DNA of 64,000 nucleotides from GCA-2711565 sp963664245. Its GTDB lineage: Bacteria; Bacteroidota; Bacteroidia; Bacteroidales; GCA-2711565. The notes below the pieces were generated by a model. That model made no database searches, was not told where the DNA came from, and was given only the letters and a program-made list of their open reading frames with translations. Of the stretch, positions 33,900 to 42,787 are shown one piece after another (position 1 is the stretch's first letter; each line of letters begins with the position of its first letter). Where the stretch lies: positions 3,224,001 to 3,288,000 of the forward strand of contig OY760934.1 in NCBI GenBank assembly GCA_963664245.1. Reading direction: 5' to 3'. The position numbers were made by a program, and so were the translations under genes.

Positions 33900-35199
33900 A
33901 ACAGACAAGCTACTTTATTTATCCTATTATTTCCCGCCATCGGGTGGGCCGGGGGTTCAACGGACCTTGAAATTTGTAAAATATTTTCCGCAATTTGGGA
34001 TTGAACCTTATGTTGTGACAATTCGTGAAAAATCTGCTTCTTACCCGATTATCGATAAATCTTTGTTGAAAGAAATTCCAAAATCAACCAAGGTGTACCG
34101 GACCAAATCGTTTGAACCGCTGCGCTTCTATCGCTTGTTTACAAAGAAAAAAGAAATTCCTTATTCGGGTTTTGTGAATATGGACAAGGGGACGGCCTAT
34201 CAAAAAATTTCGCGCTTTATCCGGGGTAATTTTTTTGTACCCGATGCGCGTGTTGGCTGGAAAAAATGTGCGTACAAACAAAGTCGGAAGTTGATTGAAC
34301 AGGAAGATTTTAAAGCGCTTGTAACCACCTCGCCTCCCCATTCGTCGCAACTGGCAGGTTTGCGAATAAAACAAGAACTTGGCCTGAAATGGATTGCCGA
34401 TTTGCGTGATCCGTGGACAGATATTTATTATTACAACGATTTTTACCAGCTTCCCTGGGTTCGTAAAAAAGATGCCCGTTATGAGCGCGAGGTGCTTGAA
34501 AATGCGGATCGCATTATCGTGGTGAGTGAATCGATGAAAACCTTATTTGCAGCCAAGTCAGACAAGATTGACCCGGATAAAATCTATGTTATTCCGAATG
34601 GTTTTGATGAGGAAGATTTTGCTGACGAAAAACCGGGAAAAACAACGGATTTTGTGATCAGCTATGTGGGAACCATGGCTGATCAGTACCCGATAGATTC
34701 GTTTATCGGGGCTCTTTCAAAAATCAGAAAGGCTCATCCCGATGTGCAAATAAAATGGAGGGTGGTTGGCCGTCTTTCGGAGACGATCAAAGAAAAAATA
34801 AAGGCACATGATTTAAAAAATATAGTTGAGCTTTTGGGTCATAAATCTCATAAAGTAGCTGTAAAACAAATGCTTTCGAGCGATGCCCTTTTGCTGGTGA
34901 TCCCTAAAATGAAAAATAACGAGGGTATTTTAACCGGGAAATTATTCGAATATCTGGCTGCCCGGAAACCGATTATTTTGCTAGGGCCACAATATGGCGA
35001 TGCTTCAAAAATTGTAGCCGAATGTAAATCGGGGAGGAGTTTTGAGTATAAAGACGGCCTCCGGCTTTATGCTTATTTAGATGAGATGATTAAAACCTGG
35101 AAGTCTGAAAAAAATCTGGATATTAAAAATACCATTTATAAAAAGTTTGAGCGGAAGCAACTCACCCGTGATTTTGCAAAAATTATCAAGGAGCTGTAA
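33883..35199 (+). CDS. Family 4 glycosyltransferase
   Basis: The 438-aa GT-B enzyme starts at ATG 33883 inside the yfhO end. N-terminal acceptor-domain signature: LYLSYYFPPSGGPGVQRTLKFVKYF. The C-terminal donor domain has VISYVGTMADQYPIDSFI, RVVGRLSETIKEKI and EGILTGKLFEYLAARKPIILLG, the GT4 pattern with the conserved Glu. It is cytoplasmic; the donor sugar is unknown. Pairing with YfhO suggests a shared surface-glycan step (inference). Confidence 0.9.
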   Translation: MPDKTKTDKLLYLSYYFPPSGGPGVQRTLKFVKYFPQFGIEPYVVTIREKSASYPIIDKSLLKEIPKSTKVYRTKSFEPLRFYRLFTKKKEIPYSGFVNMDKGTAYQKISRFIRGNFFVPDARVGWKKCAYKQSRKLIEQEDFKALVTTSPPHSSQLAGLRIKQELGLKWIADLRDPWTDIYYYNDFYQLPWVRKKDARYEREVLENADRIIVVSESMKTLFAAKSDKIDPDKIYVIPNGFDEEDFADEKPGKTTDFVISYVGTMADQYPIDSFIGALSKIRKAHPDVQIKWRVVGRLSETIKEKIKAHDLKNIVELLGHKSHKVAVKQMLSSDALLLVIPKMKNNEGILTGKLFEYLAARKPIILLGPQYGDASKIVAECKSGRSFEYKDGLRLYAYLDEMIKTWKSEKNLDIKNTIYKKFERKQLTRDFAKIIKEL

Positions 35200-35202
35200 A
35201 CC

Positions 35203-36174
35203 CTATTTTTTCAGAATGTTATTTAGGAATTTTGAACTGTCGTAGTTGCTGTTAAAAACCTTATAAAGCTCATTGATGATGTGGTAATTGGTTAATGAAT
35301 TTTGTTTGGAGATTTCCTCGCAAAAAACATTCACGGCAATTTTTCCTTCCAGCAGTACATTATCGGAAATATCTTTTGAGAAGAACCCTTTCCCGATTAA
35401 CAATCCCAGGGTCCGGTTCCGGCTCAAATCGTTCAGGGCGGTCAAACCAAAGTCGCCGATCCCGCAATATTTATACAGTGTTTCTTCTTTGCCGCCAAAT
35501 TGCAGAAGAAGGCTGCGCATTTCTTTAAAAGCATTGGTGAGAACCATGAACCGCAGGTTTGGTGAATTGTAATGAGCGTCGATGATGCCTATGGCAATGG
35601 CATAAATATTTTTCAGGATGCTCAATAAATCAACGCCAATAATATCGTCGGAATGGTCAAGGTAAATGTGCGAATCGTTGAAAATGTTTTTTAATTCTTC
35701 AAAAGCCGCGATGTTTTTGGTCCCAACGGTGAGGCCTGTTTGTAGTTTATTGATAATATCGCGGGCAAATGACGGTCCTTTCAGGCTGGCCACCGGGTTA
35801 TCCGGAAACATTTCGAGCATGCTTTCGACAATGGTTTTATTGTCGTTTCCAAAACCTTTGGCGAGGTTAACGATGATCGCACTTTTCGAAAACAGTTTCT
35901 GGTTGTTTTTTAGGTAGCAGATTGTTTTGGAAGAAGGAATCGCCAGAAAAATAATATCGGCAGAAGATAGTTTTGTTTTGTCTGCCCCGGCTTCCAACGA
36001 ATGACTAAGCTTAACATTAGGAAAGTATTTGGTGTTTACATGTTTTTTGTTGATACTTTCAATAACCTCTTCTTCAATAGAAAGTAAATAAACAGCATCT
36101 CCGTTTAATGATGCCAGCACATTTCCCAATGCGGTGGCAATGGCTCCCGAACCGATGAAAACAATATTTTTCAT
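35203..36174 (-). CDS. gpsA: NAD(P)-dependent glycerol-3-phosphate dehydrogenase-like protein
   Basis: The 323-aa enzyme would make sn-glycerol 3-phosphate for phospholipids. Seen: dinucleotide loop FIGSGAIATALGNVL, VNLAKGF, ASLKGPSFARDI, ILKNIYAIAIG with the catalytic Lys, and CGIGDFGLTAL. The usual residue in that last motif is Leu (GIGDL), here Phe, so it may be a divergent paralogue. I take ATG 36172-36174; the longer frame starts at TTG. It is convergent with the glycosyltransferase gene, 3 bp apart. Confidence 0.83.
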   Translation of the reverse strand: MKNIVFIGSGAIATALGNVLASLNGDAVYLLSIEEEVIESINKKHVNTKYFPNVKLSHSLEAGADKTKLSSADIIFLAIPSSKTICYLKNNQKLFSKSAIIVNLAKGFGNDNKTIVESMLEMFPDNPVASLKGPSFARDIINKLQTGLTVGTKNIAAFEELKNIFNDSHIYLDHSDDIIGVDLLSILKNIYAIAIGIIDAHYNSPNLRFMVLTNAFKEMRSLLLQFGGKEETLYKYCGIGDFGLTALNDLSRNRTLGLLIGKGFFSKDISDNVLLEGKIAVNVFCEEISKQNSLTNYHIINELYKVFNSNYDSSKFLNNILKK

Positions 36175-36214
36175 AATTAGGGGCAAAGTTAAGAAAATGT
36201 TGCTTTTTACCCTA

Positions 36215-36253
36215 CTACAAAAAAAGCTTCCAAAACCGGAAGCTTTTTTGTAG
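36215..36253 (-). terminator. Strong terminator after the surface lipoprotein gene
   Basis: CTACAAAAAAAGCTTCC (36215-36231) pairs with GGAAGCTTTTTTGTAG (36238-36253) over nearly its whole length, with an AAAACC loop. A/T tracts flank the GC core on both sides, so it could work in both directions; the gene it serves is the minus-strand lipoprotein gene ending at 36268. Confidence 0.85.
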
Positions 36254-36267
36254 TATTTATATTGATT

Positions 36268-38118
36268 TTATTCGTTATAAAGACTGCTAACTTCATCTGC
36301 AGATAGTGCTATGCTATAGAATTTAATATCATCGATTTTACCAGTGAAGTATCTATCACTAGTTGGGTGTCCTGGTAACCTAGCTCCAATTGTTACATCC
36401 AGGTTGTTTTTTGTTGAACCTGATGAATTATCAGTTTCAGTATCTTTTAAAATTCCATTTTGATAAATTTTCAGGTTACTACCTTCTTTTACCAGAACGA
36501 TATGATTCCAGCCATTGTTTCTTGCAGTTGTGTTTGATAAAACTTCACTTTCTAAGCTATAATAATCATGTCTTGCACATGATATGGTATACTCGGTGTA
36601 ATCAACTTTATTTTCAGTTTCATTAAAATATCTTATACAATAGGGGTAGGCTGTAGATCCTAAATCATCCCATTTATATATGATTGCATTTGATATCCCA
36701 TTTAAATTATTTTGATTTAAAGCTGGTTCAATCCATACTGAAATACTAAAGTCTTGGTTATAATCAAAATTTATTAATTCAGAATGAGGAATATTGATAT
36801 AATCATCTATTCCGTCAAAATAAAGTGCTTTGTTACTTTCTCCTTTTCTGTTTTCAGTTAGAATAGGACCATATAATGTACCATTATTATTGTTTTTAAC
36901 ATCCAGGGCATCTCCATCTAATGGGTAATTGGCCACTAGATTATCAACATTTCGTATTGTATATGAAAATTCTTTAGAGTCACCGATCATTATTCCATCA
37001 GTTACTTTAACTATTTCAAAAATAATTGTTTCATCATTTTCTATAGCTAAATCATTTTTTGGATAAATTTTGAAAGAAGTCGTGTCCTTATTTGGTAAAA
37101 CATTTAGTGTAATAGTATCGTTAATTATTGTTTTTGAAGTTTCAAAATCTCCATCTTCTCCAATTTGCACTTCTTGAGAATATGTTAGATGAATTTTTAT
37201 TTGTTTTTCCCATGTTACAGGATGTAGGGTGTTTAGTATTACTTGGTATGAACTATAATCATTTTCTGAAGCAGAATAAAGAATGTCTTCAAAATTTATT
37301 GGGTTATCAAAAGGCAAATCTTCTAAAGTATAGTTCAATGTTGAATTATTACCTATATTAATTCCATCTGAAACTTCCGCAATTGAAAATGATATATTTT
37401 CATCTAACTCTTCAATAAAATCGTTCATTGATTCTATTGTAAAGTAAGTAGAATCTTTCCCGGCCTGAATTTCTAAATTGATTTGATTGTTTTCAAGACT
37501 TTGATTTATAAGAACGTCGTTCCCTGTAAGATAATCTAATCCATTAGGTGAGCTTATGTTTAATTTAACATATTTTGAATAGGTTACAGGGTGGGCTGTT
37601 TTTAAAACAATTTTACAAATTTCATCCCCTTCTGTTTGCGTAATTGATGCTTTTGAGAAATTAACAGGATTTGCAAATTCACTATCAATCAGTGTGTACT
37701 CAAAGAGGGTTATTTCTCCCATTAAAATTCCGGGTTCGTTTTTGTTTATGATCTGAAATGAAATTTCTTCGGTGTTCTCTTCTGTAAAATCTTGAAAAGT
37801 ATTAATTTCAAGCGTTGTAGAATTGCTTCCTTTTGGAATAATAACAGTTAATGTGTCATCGACAAGTTGTTTGGATAATAATAGGTCTTGATCTGCCCCA
37901 ATCGTCACAGATGCATTATAACTAGCCTTAATGTAGATTGTTTTATTGGCATCGGGAGCCACATCAGACTTAATAATTAATGAATAAGTGTCCCCCTCAG
38001 ATTGAGTCACATTCCTATTCTCAAAACTTACCGTAATGATAACATCTTTATCTTTTTTACAACTGGATACCAGCACTAAGCCGATAATAAACAAAGCTAA
38101 ATACTTAAATTCTTTCAT
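36268..38118 (-). CDS. Surface lipoprotein with three Calx-beta-like repeats and a LamG-like domain
   Basis: The 616-aa protein has a lipobox (GLVLVSSC, then KKDKD). Three similar units of about 120 residues follow (about 30-150, 150-265, 270-390). Each holds a Ser/Thr-x-x-E-G/N-D opening, a late D-x-x-x-E acidic stretch (TEENTEEISF, IEELDENISF, IENDETIIFEI) and IGxx, as in Calx-beta calcium-binding repeats. A concanavalin-like/LamG domain ends the protein (YPLDGDALDVKNNNNGTLYG, ALYFDGIDDYINIP, GKIDDIKFYSIALSADEV). It probably binds carbohydrate or protein at the cell surface. The A/T-rich gene is preceded by a hairpin leader shared with two other genes in this window. Confidence 0.83.
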   Translation of the reverse strand: MKEFKYLALFIIGLVLVSSCKKDKDVIITVSFENRNVTQSEGDTYSLIIKSDVAPDANKTIYIKASYNASVTIGADQDLLLSKQLVDDTLTVIIPKGSNSTTLEINTFQDFTEENTEEISFQIINKNEPGILMGEITLFEYTLIDSEFANPVNFSKASITQTEGDEICKIVLKTAHPVTYSKYVKLNISSPNGLDYLTGNDVLINQSLENNQINLEIQAGKDSTYFTIESMNDFIEELDENISFSIAEVSDGINIGNNSTLNYTLEDLPFDNPINFEDILYSASENDYSSYQVILNTLHPVTWEKQIKIHLTYSQEVQIGEDGDFETSKTIINDTITLNVLPNKDTTSFKIYPKNDLAIENDETIIFEIVKVTDGIMIGDSKEFSYTIRNVDNLVANYPLDGDALDVKNNNNGTLYGPILTENRKGESNKALYFDGIDDYINIPHSELINFDYNQDFSISVWIEPALNQNNLNGISNAIIYKWDDLGSTAYPYCIRYFNETENKVDYTEYTISCARHDYYSLESEVLSNTTARNNGWNHIVLVKEGSNLKIYQNGILKDTETDNSSGSTKNNLDVTIGARLPGHPTSDRYFTGKIDDIKFYSIALSADEVSSLYNE

Positions 38119-38146
38119 TTTAGAATAATTAAATTAATAAATAAGA

Positions 38147-38167
38147 TGCATTCGGGGAGAAAATGCG
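38147..38167 (-). promoter_or_regulatory. Leader hairpin with conserved CTCCCCG loop, copy 1
   Basis: On the coding (minus) strand the order is CGCATT, loop TTCTCCCCG, AATGCA; the inner five bases of each arm pair perfectly. It lies 28 nt upstream of the lipoprotein ATG. A -7-like TAACTTAG (38178-38171) lies a few bases upstream, so the hairpin would be at the very 5' end of the mRNA. Confidence 0.55.
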
Positions 38168-38192
38168 AGGCTAAGTTAATCAAAAAAGTTGT

Positions 38193-39668
38193 TTAAAATT
38201 TAAACTTTGAAAGTTTTTTAAAGAGCATATTTGCCTCAATAGAAACCTTACTTATCAATATTATTAAAACAAAAATGACTGTTATTGCCAAGCTGCGTAC
38301 AAAGATATCAACTAAATAATTTTCAAAAGTAGGAATCATATTGGGTATAAAAAATGCCAATAATCCTGCCAGCGAAATAATGATGTACCTAAAATTATAG
38401 GGCTGAAATTTGTATTTAATCAGAAGAAATAAAAAGCGCATTGAAACAAAAATGAAGGTGGATATCAAGGTTGCCAAAGCGGCTCCTGTTATTCCATACT
38501 TCGGGATCAATAAATAATTGCTGACAATTAAAAGCGTAAAATAAATAAGCATAAATCCCGATTGGGCTTTATAATATTTTGAGTTGGAAATAATGCTTGT
38601 GCTTACCCCGGCCAACATAAAAATTACTCCGTTCAGGGCAATAAAAAAGATAACGTATTTTCCGCTTTCAAATTCAGAGGGTAATATCCTAAAAATATTA
38701 TGGATGTTTCCCCAGATTCCGATAAAAAGTAAAACGGCTAATATAAACTGGTTTAAGCAGCTTTTTGAATAAATTGTTTTGATCTCGCTTAAATCGTTTT
38801 TCTTCCAGGCATCGGCGATAACAACGGAAGATATTTTTTGTAATGATCGGTTTGGGATCATTATGATGGAACCAAAATAAAAAGCGATTGAATAAATCCC
38901 CGTAGAACCTAATCCCTCGAAAGAGTTTATCATAATTTTATCGATATACGAAACAATAACACCTGCAAAGCTTAAGGTGATACCGAAAAAAGCAACGGAC
39001 AAAATTGTTTTTACCATTTTTTTGTCCAACAGACTAAAATCAAATTTTAAACTGATTTGCTTTTCAATCAATAACTTGATAAAAATGAACAGGGTTGGAA
39101 CCGCATATGATATAAAATAAATGAATACAAACTGGTCGAAAGAAACTTGTTTAAAGAGAAAAAGAAGAATGGAGATTGTTGCCAAAAACCGTAGTACAAA
39201 CTCTTTAAGCAAAGTGCCGAAAACCGTATTGTAAAGAACTTTGTAATAATTGTCTAAGAGCAGGAAAAACAATTGAAAGAAAACCAAAGGAAGGATATAG
39301 TAGAGATAATCGACAAACAGTTTTGATTGCTCAATATTATCTTTAATTATAATGGGTTTTATGTAGTGGAAAATTATTGCGATCAAAACAAAACCCACAA
39401 TGCCGGCCACTGTTAAAATAAAAAAGAACCCGTGGTGTTTTTTGGGGTAGTCCCGAAAATAGGTAAACATCCGGGTGGTAACATACGTAAATCCGAGCGA
39501 AGATAGTTGTGTGAAAACTAAAGAATAAGCAATGATAAGGTTTAGCAACCCGATCTCATCAACGTTTAAAACCAATGGCATTAGCAGGGCCGTATTAACA
39601 AACCCTAAAACAATCCCAATATAGGTGTAGATTGTTCCTTTTATGCTTTGTTGTTGAATAATTCCCAC
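38193..39668 (-). CDS. Polysaccharide flippase (Wzx/MATE-like)
   Basis: The 491-aa inner-membrane protein has about 14 hydrophobic helices. The start IKGTIYTYIGIVLGFVNTALL and the pattern LMPLVLNVDEIGLLNLIIA are typical of the polysaccharide-biosynthesis flippase family. It should move lipid-linked oligosaccharides across the inner membrane. It is the last gene of the wecB-glycosyltransferase-methyltransferase unit, 25 bp after the methyltransferase. No polymerase (Wzy) or ligase is in the window. Confidence 0.9.
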   Translation of the reverse strand: MGIIQQQSIKGTIYTYIGIVLGFVNTALLMPLVLNVDEIGLLNLIIAYSLVFTQLSSLGFTYVTTRMFTYFRDYPKKHHGFFFILTVAGIVGFVLIAIIFHYIKPIIIKDNIEQSKLFVDYLYYILPLVFFQLFFLLLDNYYKVLYNTVFGTLLKEFVLRFLATISILLFLFKQVSFDQFVFIYFISYAVPTLFIFIKLLIEKQISLKFDFSLLDKKMVKTILSVAFFGITLSFAGVIVSYIDKIMINSFEGLGSTGIYSIAFYFGSIIMIPNRSLQKISSVVIADAWKKNDLSEIKTIYSKSCLNQFILAVLLFIGIWGNIHNIFRILPSEFESGKYVIFFIALNGVIFMLAGVSTSIISNSKYYKAQSGFMLIYFTLLIVSNYLLIPKYGITGAALATLISTFIFVSMRFLFLLIKYKFQPYNFRYIIISLAGLLAFFIPNMIPTFENYLVDIFVRSLAITVIFVLIILISKVSIEANMLFKKLSKFKF

Positions 39669-39693
39669 GTCACAAATTTAAAATATATTTTGC

Positions 39694-40467
39694 TTAATCT
39701 TTCTTTTGAAGTAATATCATCAACCAATATGGACGCTTAGGGGATATGATTATGTTTAACATATCTATTGCAAACGCCAGAAGATTGAACCTGTACGGAT
39801 AACTGAATTCTTGTTCGCATTTGGGACAAAAAGAATGCCTTTTTTCTTTTGGAACCACATAATTGAGTATCCACGAATCTGGAGGCGTAATTCTGGTTTT
39901 AATCTTAGAAAGTCTTGTGTTGTAGTGTCGGATTAAGGTTCCTGATTCACTAACATCAACAAGCTTATATTCTTTAAAATAATTTAAAATATCTGATGAC
40001 CCGAAGCCTCTTAAATGGTACGATTTATTAAAAATGTAGTGGCAATTCTGACATTGTATCAGGTTCTTTTTTACATTTTCTTTATTGGGAACCGAGACCA
40101 AAATGTATTTTTTTGATATCCGTTTGAACTCCTTAATTGTGTTTAAAAAAACATCCTCTTCCAAATGTTCAAGCAGTTCGCTTGAAAACACCAAATCGAA
40201 ACTATTATCCTGAACGGGAATATTATCTGAGCCAGATCGTATCTTCTTTGTTTTTACAAAATTTAAAGCATTTTGGCTCCGGTCAACTCCTGTAATTTCA
40301 TACTTGAGAGATAATATGTTTGTGATTTTTCCATCACCACAACCAACATCAATAACTGTTTTTACATCCGGAGGAATAACTTCAAGAATCTTGTCAATTT
40401 TAGGTCTAAGCGTTTTTGAATCAAGATTCGACCAGTCAAATGTTTCGTAAAATGCAGGGTTGTCCAT
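39694..40467 (-). CDS. SAM-dependent methyltransferase with zinc-ribbon-like cysteines
   Basis: The 257-aa protein has a class I SAM fold: VIDVGCGDGKITN (motif I), ITGVDRSQNAL, DNSFDLVFSSELLEHL (motif II region), and KRISKKYILVSVPN. Outside the core are two CxxC pairs (CQNCHYIFN, about residue 127, and FCPKCEQEF, about 208) that could bind a zinc ion. It probably methylates a sugar or a lipid-linked intermediate, given its place between a glycosyltransferase and a flippase. The substrate is unknown. Confidence 0.88.
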   Translation of the reverse strand: MDNPAFYETFDWSNLDSKTLRPKIDKILEVIPPDVKTVIDVGCGDGKITNILSLKYEITGVDRSQNALNFVKTKKIRSGSDNIPVQDNSFDLVFSSELLEHLEEDVFLNTIKEFKRISKKYILVSVPNKENVKKNLIQCQNCHYIFNKSYHLRGFGSSDILNYFKEYKLVDVSESGTLIRHYNTRLSKIKTRITPPDSWILNYVVPKEKRHSFCPKCEQEFSYPYRFNLLAFAIDMLNIIISPKRPYWLMILLQKKD

Positions 40468-40473
40468 TTTTAT

Positions 40474-41628
40474 TTAAGAATATATCTCGATTAATCTTTT
40501 TTTGTCAACCTCCCAATTGTATTTTTCTTCAACCGCTTTTTTGCCTTTTTCAAGGTTTAATTGTCGCGTGTTTTTATAAAGAGAGATGGTTTTTGCTGAT
40601 AGATCTTCGATGTTGTTGTTTTTGTAAATTAACCCGGATTCATTTTGTTCGATGATTCTTTTTAACGGGATGCAATCTGTTGATAATATTGGCTTTCTCA
40701 GATACATGTACTGAAATAATTTATGAGGGATTGTCGAATCGGTATGTTCCGATTTTAGATGGGGGATGAGGGCAACATCCGATTGGCTTAAAAGATTTGC
40801 AACTTCATCCAACGGTTTCCATCCCAAAAAATTTACGATATCTTCAACATGTTCTTCTTTACTGATTGCTTTAAGATTACCGAGATAACGTCCTTTTCCA
40901 ACAATCCATAATCGGATGCTGGGGATTTCATTCCTGCTCAGTTTCAAGCTCCGAATCACGGTTTGCAAGCCCCGGTGCTTAGTTACTCCACCAGCATAGT
41001 ACAGCGTAAAGAAATTCGGGTCGGGTTTGCTTGAGTGTTCTTTAAACTCCTCAGTGTTTAAGGTGTTTGATACGATTGATATTTTTTCTGCCTTGATTCC
41101 AAGCTTTTGAATCCGTTCTTTGGATTCTTCAATAACAACGATGATATTGTCTGCTTTTTTGAGAATGCTTTTTTCGTACCTCTTCCATTGGCTGTTTGAT
41201 GAAAGCAGTTTGCCAAGAAAGCTTTGCGTATGGGTTGATATTTTTAATAATCCGGGCCAGTTTTCATGAAGATCGATGGTTAATTTTAAATTGAACGCCC
41301 GCTTCATTTCGTAGCCTACTTTTGATAAAGGGAGATCGTGTATGTGGATCGCATCAAAAGAATTGTCTTTAAGCAGTTGTTTGAGAAACTTCCGCCAGAA
41401 GTTAAAGTAAAAAGGAAATTTTAAGGTCCCAACACTTGTTTTATGCATGAACTCGGAAATCATTTTGCGGTGAATGGTGTAGCCGTTATTTTTCTCACAC
41501 AAAGGGTGTCCCGATTTTGTCAGGCAGGCGATTTCTATTTGATGTCCCGCTTCAACCAAAGCACTTATTTCATTTTCAACTCTTGTGTCGGGCGGAAATT
41601 CTGATTCAAGAACCATTAAAATCTTCAT
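40474..41628 (-). CDS. Family 4 glycosyltransferase
   Basis: The 384-aa GT-B enzyme opens with MVLESEFPPDTRVENEISALVEAGHQ in effect (a nucleotide-binding N-terminus adapted to GT4). It shows DAIHIHDLPL and IDLHENWPG in the acceptor half. The donor half has LYYAGGVTKHRGLQTVIRS, LWIVGKGRYLGNL, FLGWKPLDEVANLLSQSD and IPHKLFQYMYLRKPIL. It lies 4 bp after wecB, so a UDP-ManNAc-derived glycan is one possible product (inference). Confidence 0.9.
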   Translation of the reverse strand: MKILMVLESEFPPDTRVENEISALVEAGHQIEIACLTKSGHPLCEKNNGYTIHRKMISEFMHKTSVGTLKFPFYFNFWRKFLKQLLKDNSFDAIHIHDLPLSKVGYEMKRAFNLKLTIDLHENWPGLLKISTHTQSFLGKLLSSNSQWKRYEKSILKKADNIIVVIEESKERIQKLGIKAEKISIVSNTLNTEEFKEHSSKPDPNFFTLYYAGGVTKHRGLQTVIRSLKLSRNEIPSIRLWIVGKGRYLGNLKAISKEEHVEDIVNFLGWKPLDEVANLLSQSDVALIPHLKSEHTDSTIPHKLFQYMYLRKPILSTDCIPLKRIIEQNESGLIYKNNNIEDLSAKTISLYKNTRQLNLEKGKKAVEEKYNWEVDKKRLIEIYS

Positions 41629-41632
41629 GTGG

Positions 41633-42730
41633 TTAAAAGTTTAATTTTTTACTTAAAATGCTGCAAATTCGTTCGGCTGTTTTGCCGTCCCAAAGTTCGG
41701 GTACAGAAGCTTCTTTCATTTTTCCGTCTAAGATATCATCCGCAATTTTTAAAACATTGTTTAAGTCCCGGCCGGCTAAATAATTACTTCCAACTGTAAC
41801 CGTACTTGGCCTTTCCGTATTATCCCTGACCGTAATGCAAGGTGTTTTCAGATAGGTCGATTCTTCTTGAATCCCACCACTGTCAGTAATAACAAGCTCT
41901 GCATTTTTAATCAACGAAATAAAATCAAAATAACCAAGCGGATCTGTTATAATTGCATTTGGATGGAACAGCTTCATAAAATCATATTCTTTGATTTTAT
42001 TTTGGGTTCTCGGGTGCATCGGGAAAATCACTTTTCTTTTTGCGGCCAAAGAATTTATAAAGTTAATGAGGCTTGTTAAATAATTTTTTGAATCAACATT
42101 GTTGGGCCGGTGAAAAGTTAACAGTATATATGCTTTCTGATTTAGATTGAAATTTTTGCCTATGTTTGATTGATTGATCTTAGGAAAATAGTATTGAAGA
42201 CTGTCGATCATGATGTTTCCGGTGAAAAAAAATTTTGATTTTTCAATCCCTTCGTCTTTTAAGTTTTTAATCCCGCTATCTTCAGAAACAAATAAGAAAT
42301 CCGAAATAACATCTGTCATGATGCGGTTAATCTCTTCGGGCATGCTGCGGTCAAAGCTTCTCAGTCCTGACTCGATATGGGCAATCTTAATTTGTAATTT
42401 TGAAGCTGTTAAGCTGCAGGCTAATGTAGAGTTTACATCTCCAACAACAATTATCAAATCCGGTTTTTCCTTTAATAAAACTTCTTCAAAAGCAACCATG
42501 ATTTTTGCTGTTTGAACCGCATGTGATGCGCTGCCTATATTTAGATTATAATCAGGTATTGGAAGTTCCAACTCATCAAAAAAAACCTTCGACATTTTTT
42601 CGTCAAAATGTTGTCCGGTATGGCAAATAATATGTTTAACCTTGTCAGGGTATTTTTGTAATTCTTTATGAATTGGGGCAATTTTCATGAAATTGGGCCT
42701 TGCTCCAACAATTGAAATGATTTTTTTCAT
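41633..42730 (-). CDS. wecB: UDP-N-acetylglucosamine 2-epimerase (non-hydrolysing)
   Basis: A 365-aa enzyme interconverting UDP-GlcNAc and UDP-ManNAc. Motifs: VGARPNFMKIAPIHKEL, HIICHTGQHFDEKMS, IVVGDVNSTLACSL, HIESGLRSFDRSMPEEINR, LTFHRPNNVDS, ITDSGGIQEEST. The length is normal. It is the first gene of a minus-strand unit (wecB, GT4, methyltransferase, flippase). A -7-like TACATTTG (42765-42758, minus) lies 27 nt before the ATG. Confidence 0.95.
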   Translation of the reverse strand: MKKIISIVGARPNFMKIAPIHKELQKYPDKVKHIICHTGQHFDEKMSKVFFDELELPIPDYNLNIGSASHAVQTAKIMVAFEEVLLKEKPDLIIVVGDVNSTLACSLTASKLQIKIAHIESGLRSFDRSMPEEINRIMTDVISDFLFVSEDSGIKNLKDEGIEKSKFFFTGNIMIDSLQYYFPKINQSNIGKNFNLNQKAYILLTFHRPNNVDSKNYLTSLINFINSLAAKRKVIFPMHPRTQNKIKEYDFMKLFHPNAIITDPLGYFDFISLIKNAELVITDSGGIQEESTYLKTPCITVRDNTERPSTVTVGSNYLAGRDLNNVLKIADDILDGKMKEASVPELWDGKTAERICSILSKKLNF

Positions 42731-42787
42731 CTAGATAGGATATAATTAGATACCCCGCAAATGTACAAATAATCAAAAGTTTATTAT

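Noticed and set aside
35026..35050. A CGGGGAG string resembling the conserved hairpin loop
   Set aside because: It is inside the GT4 coding region and the flanks are not complementary, so no hairpin forms.
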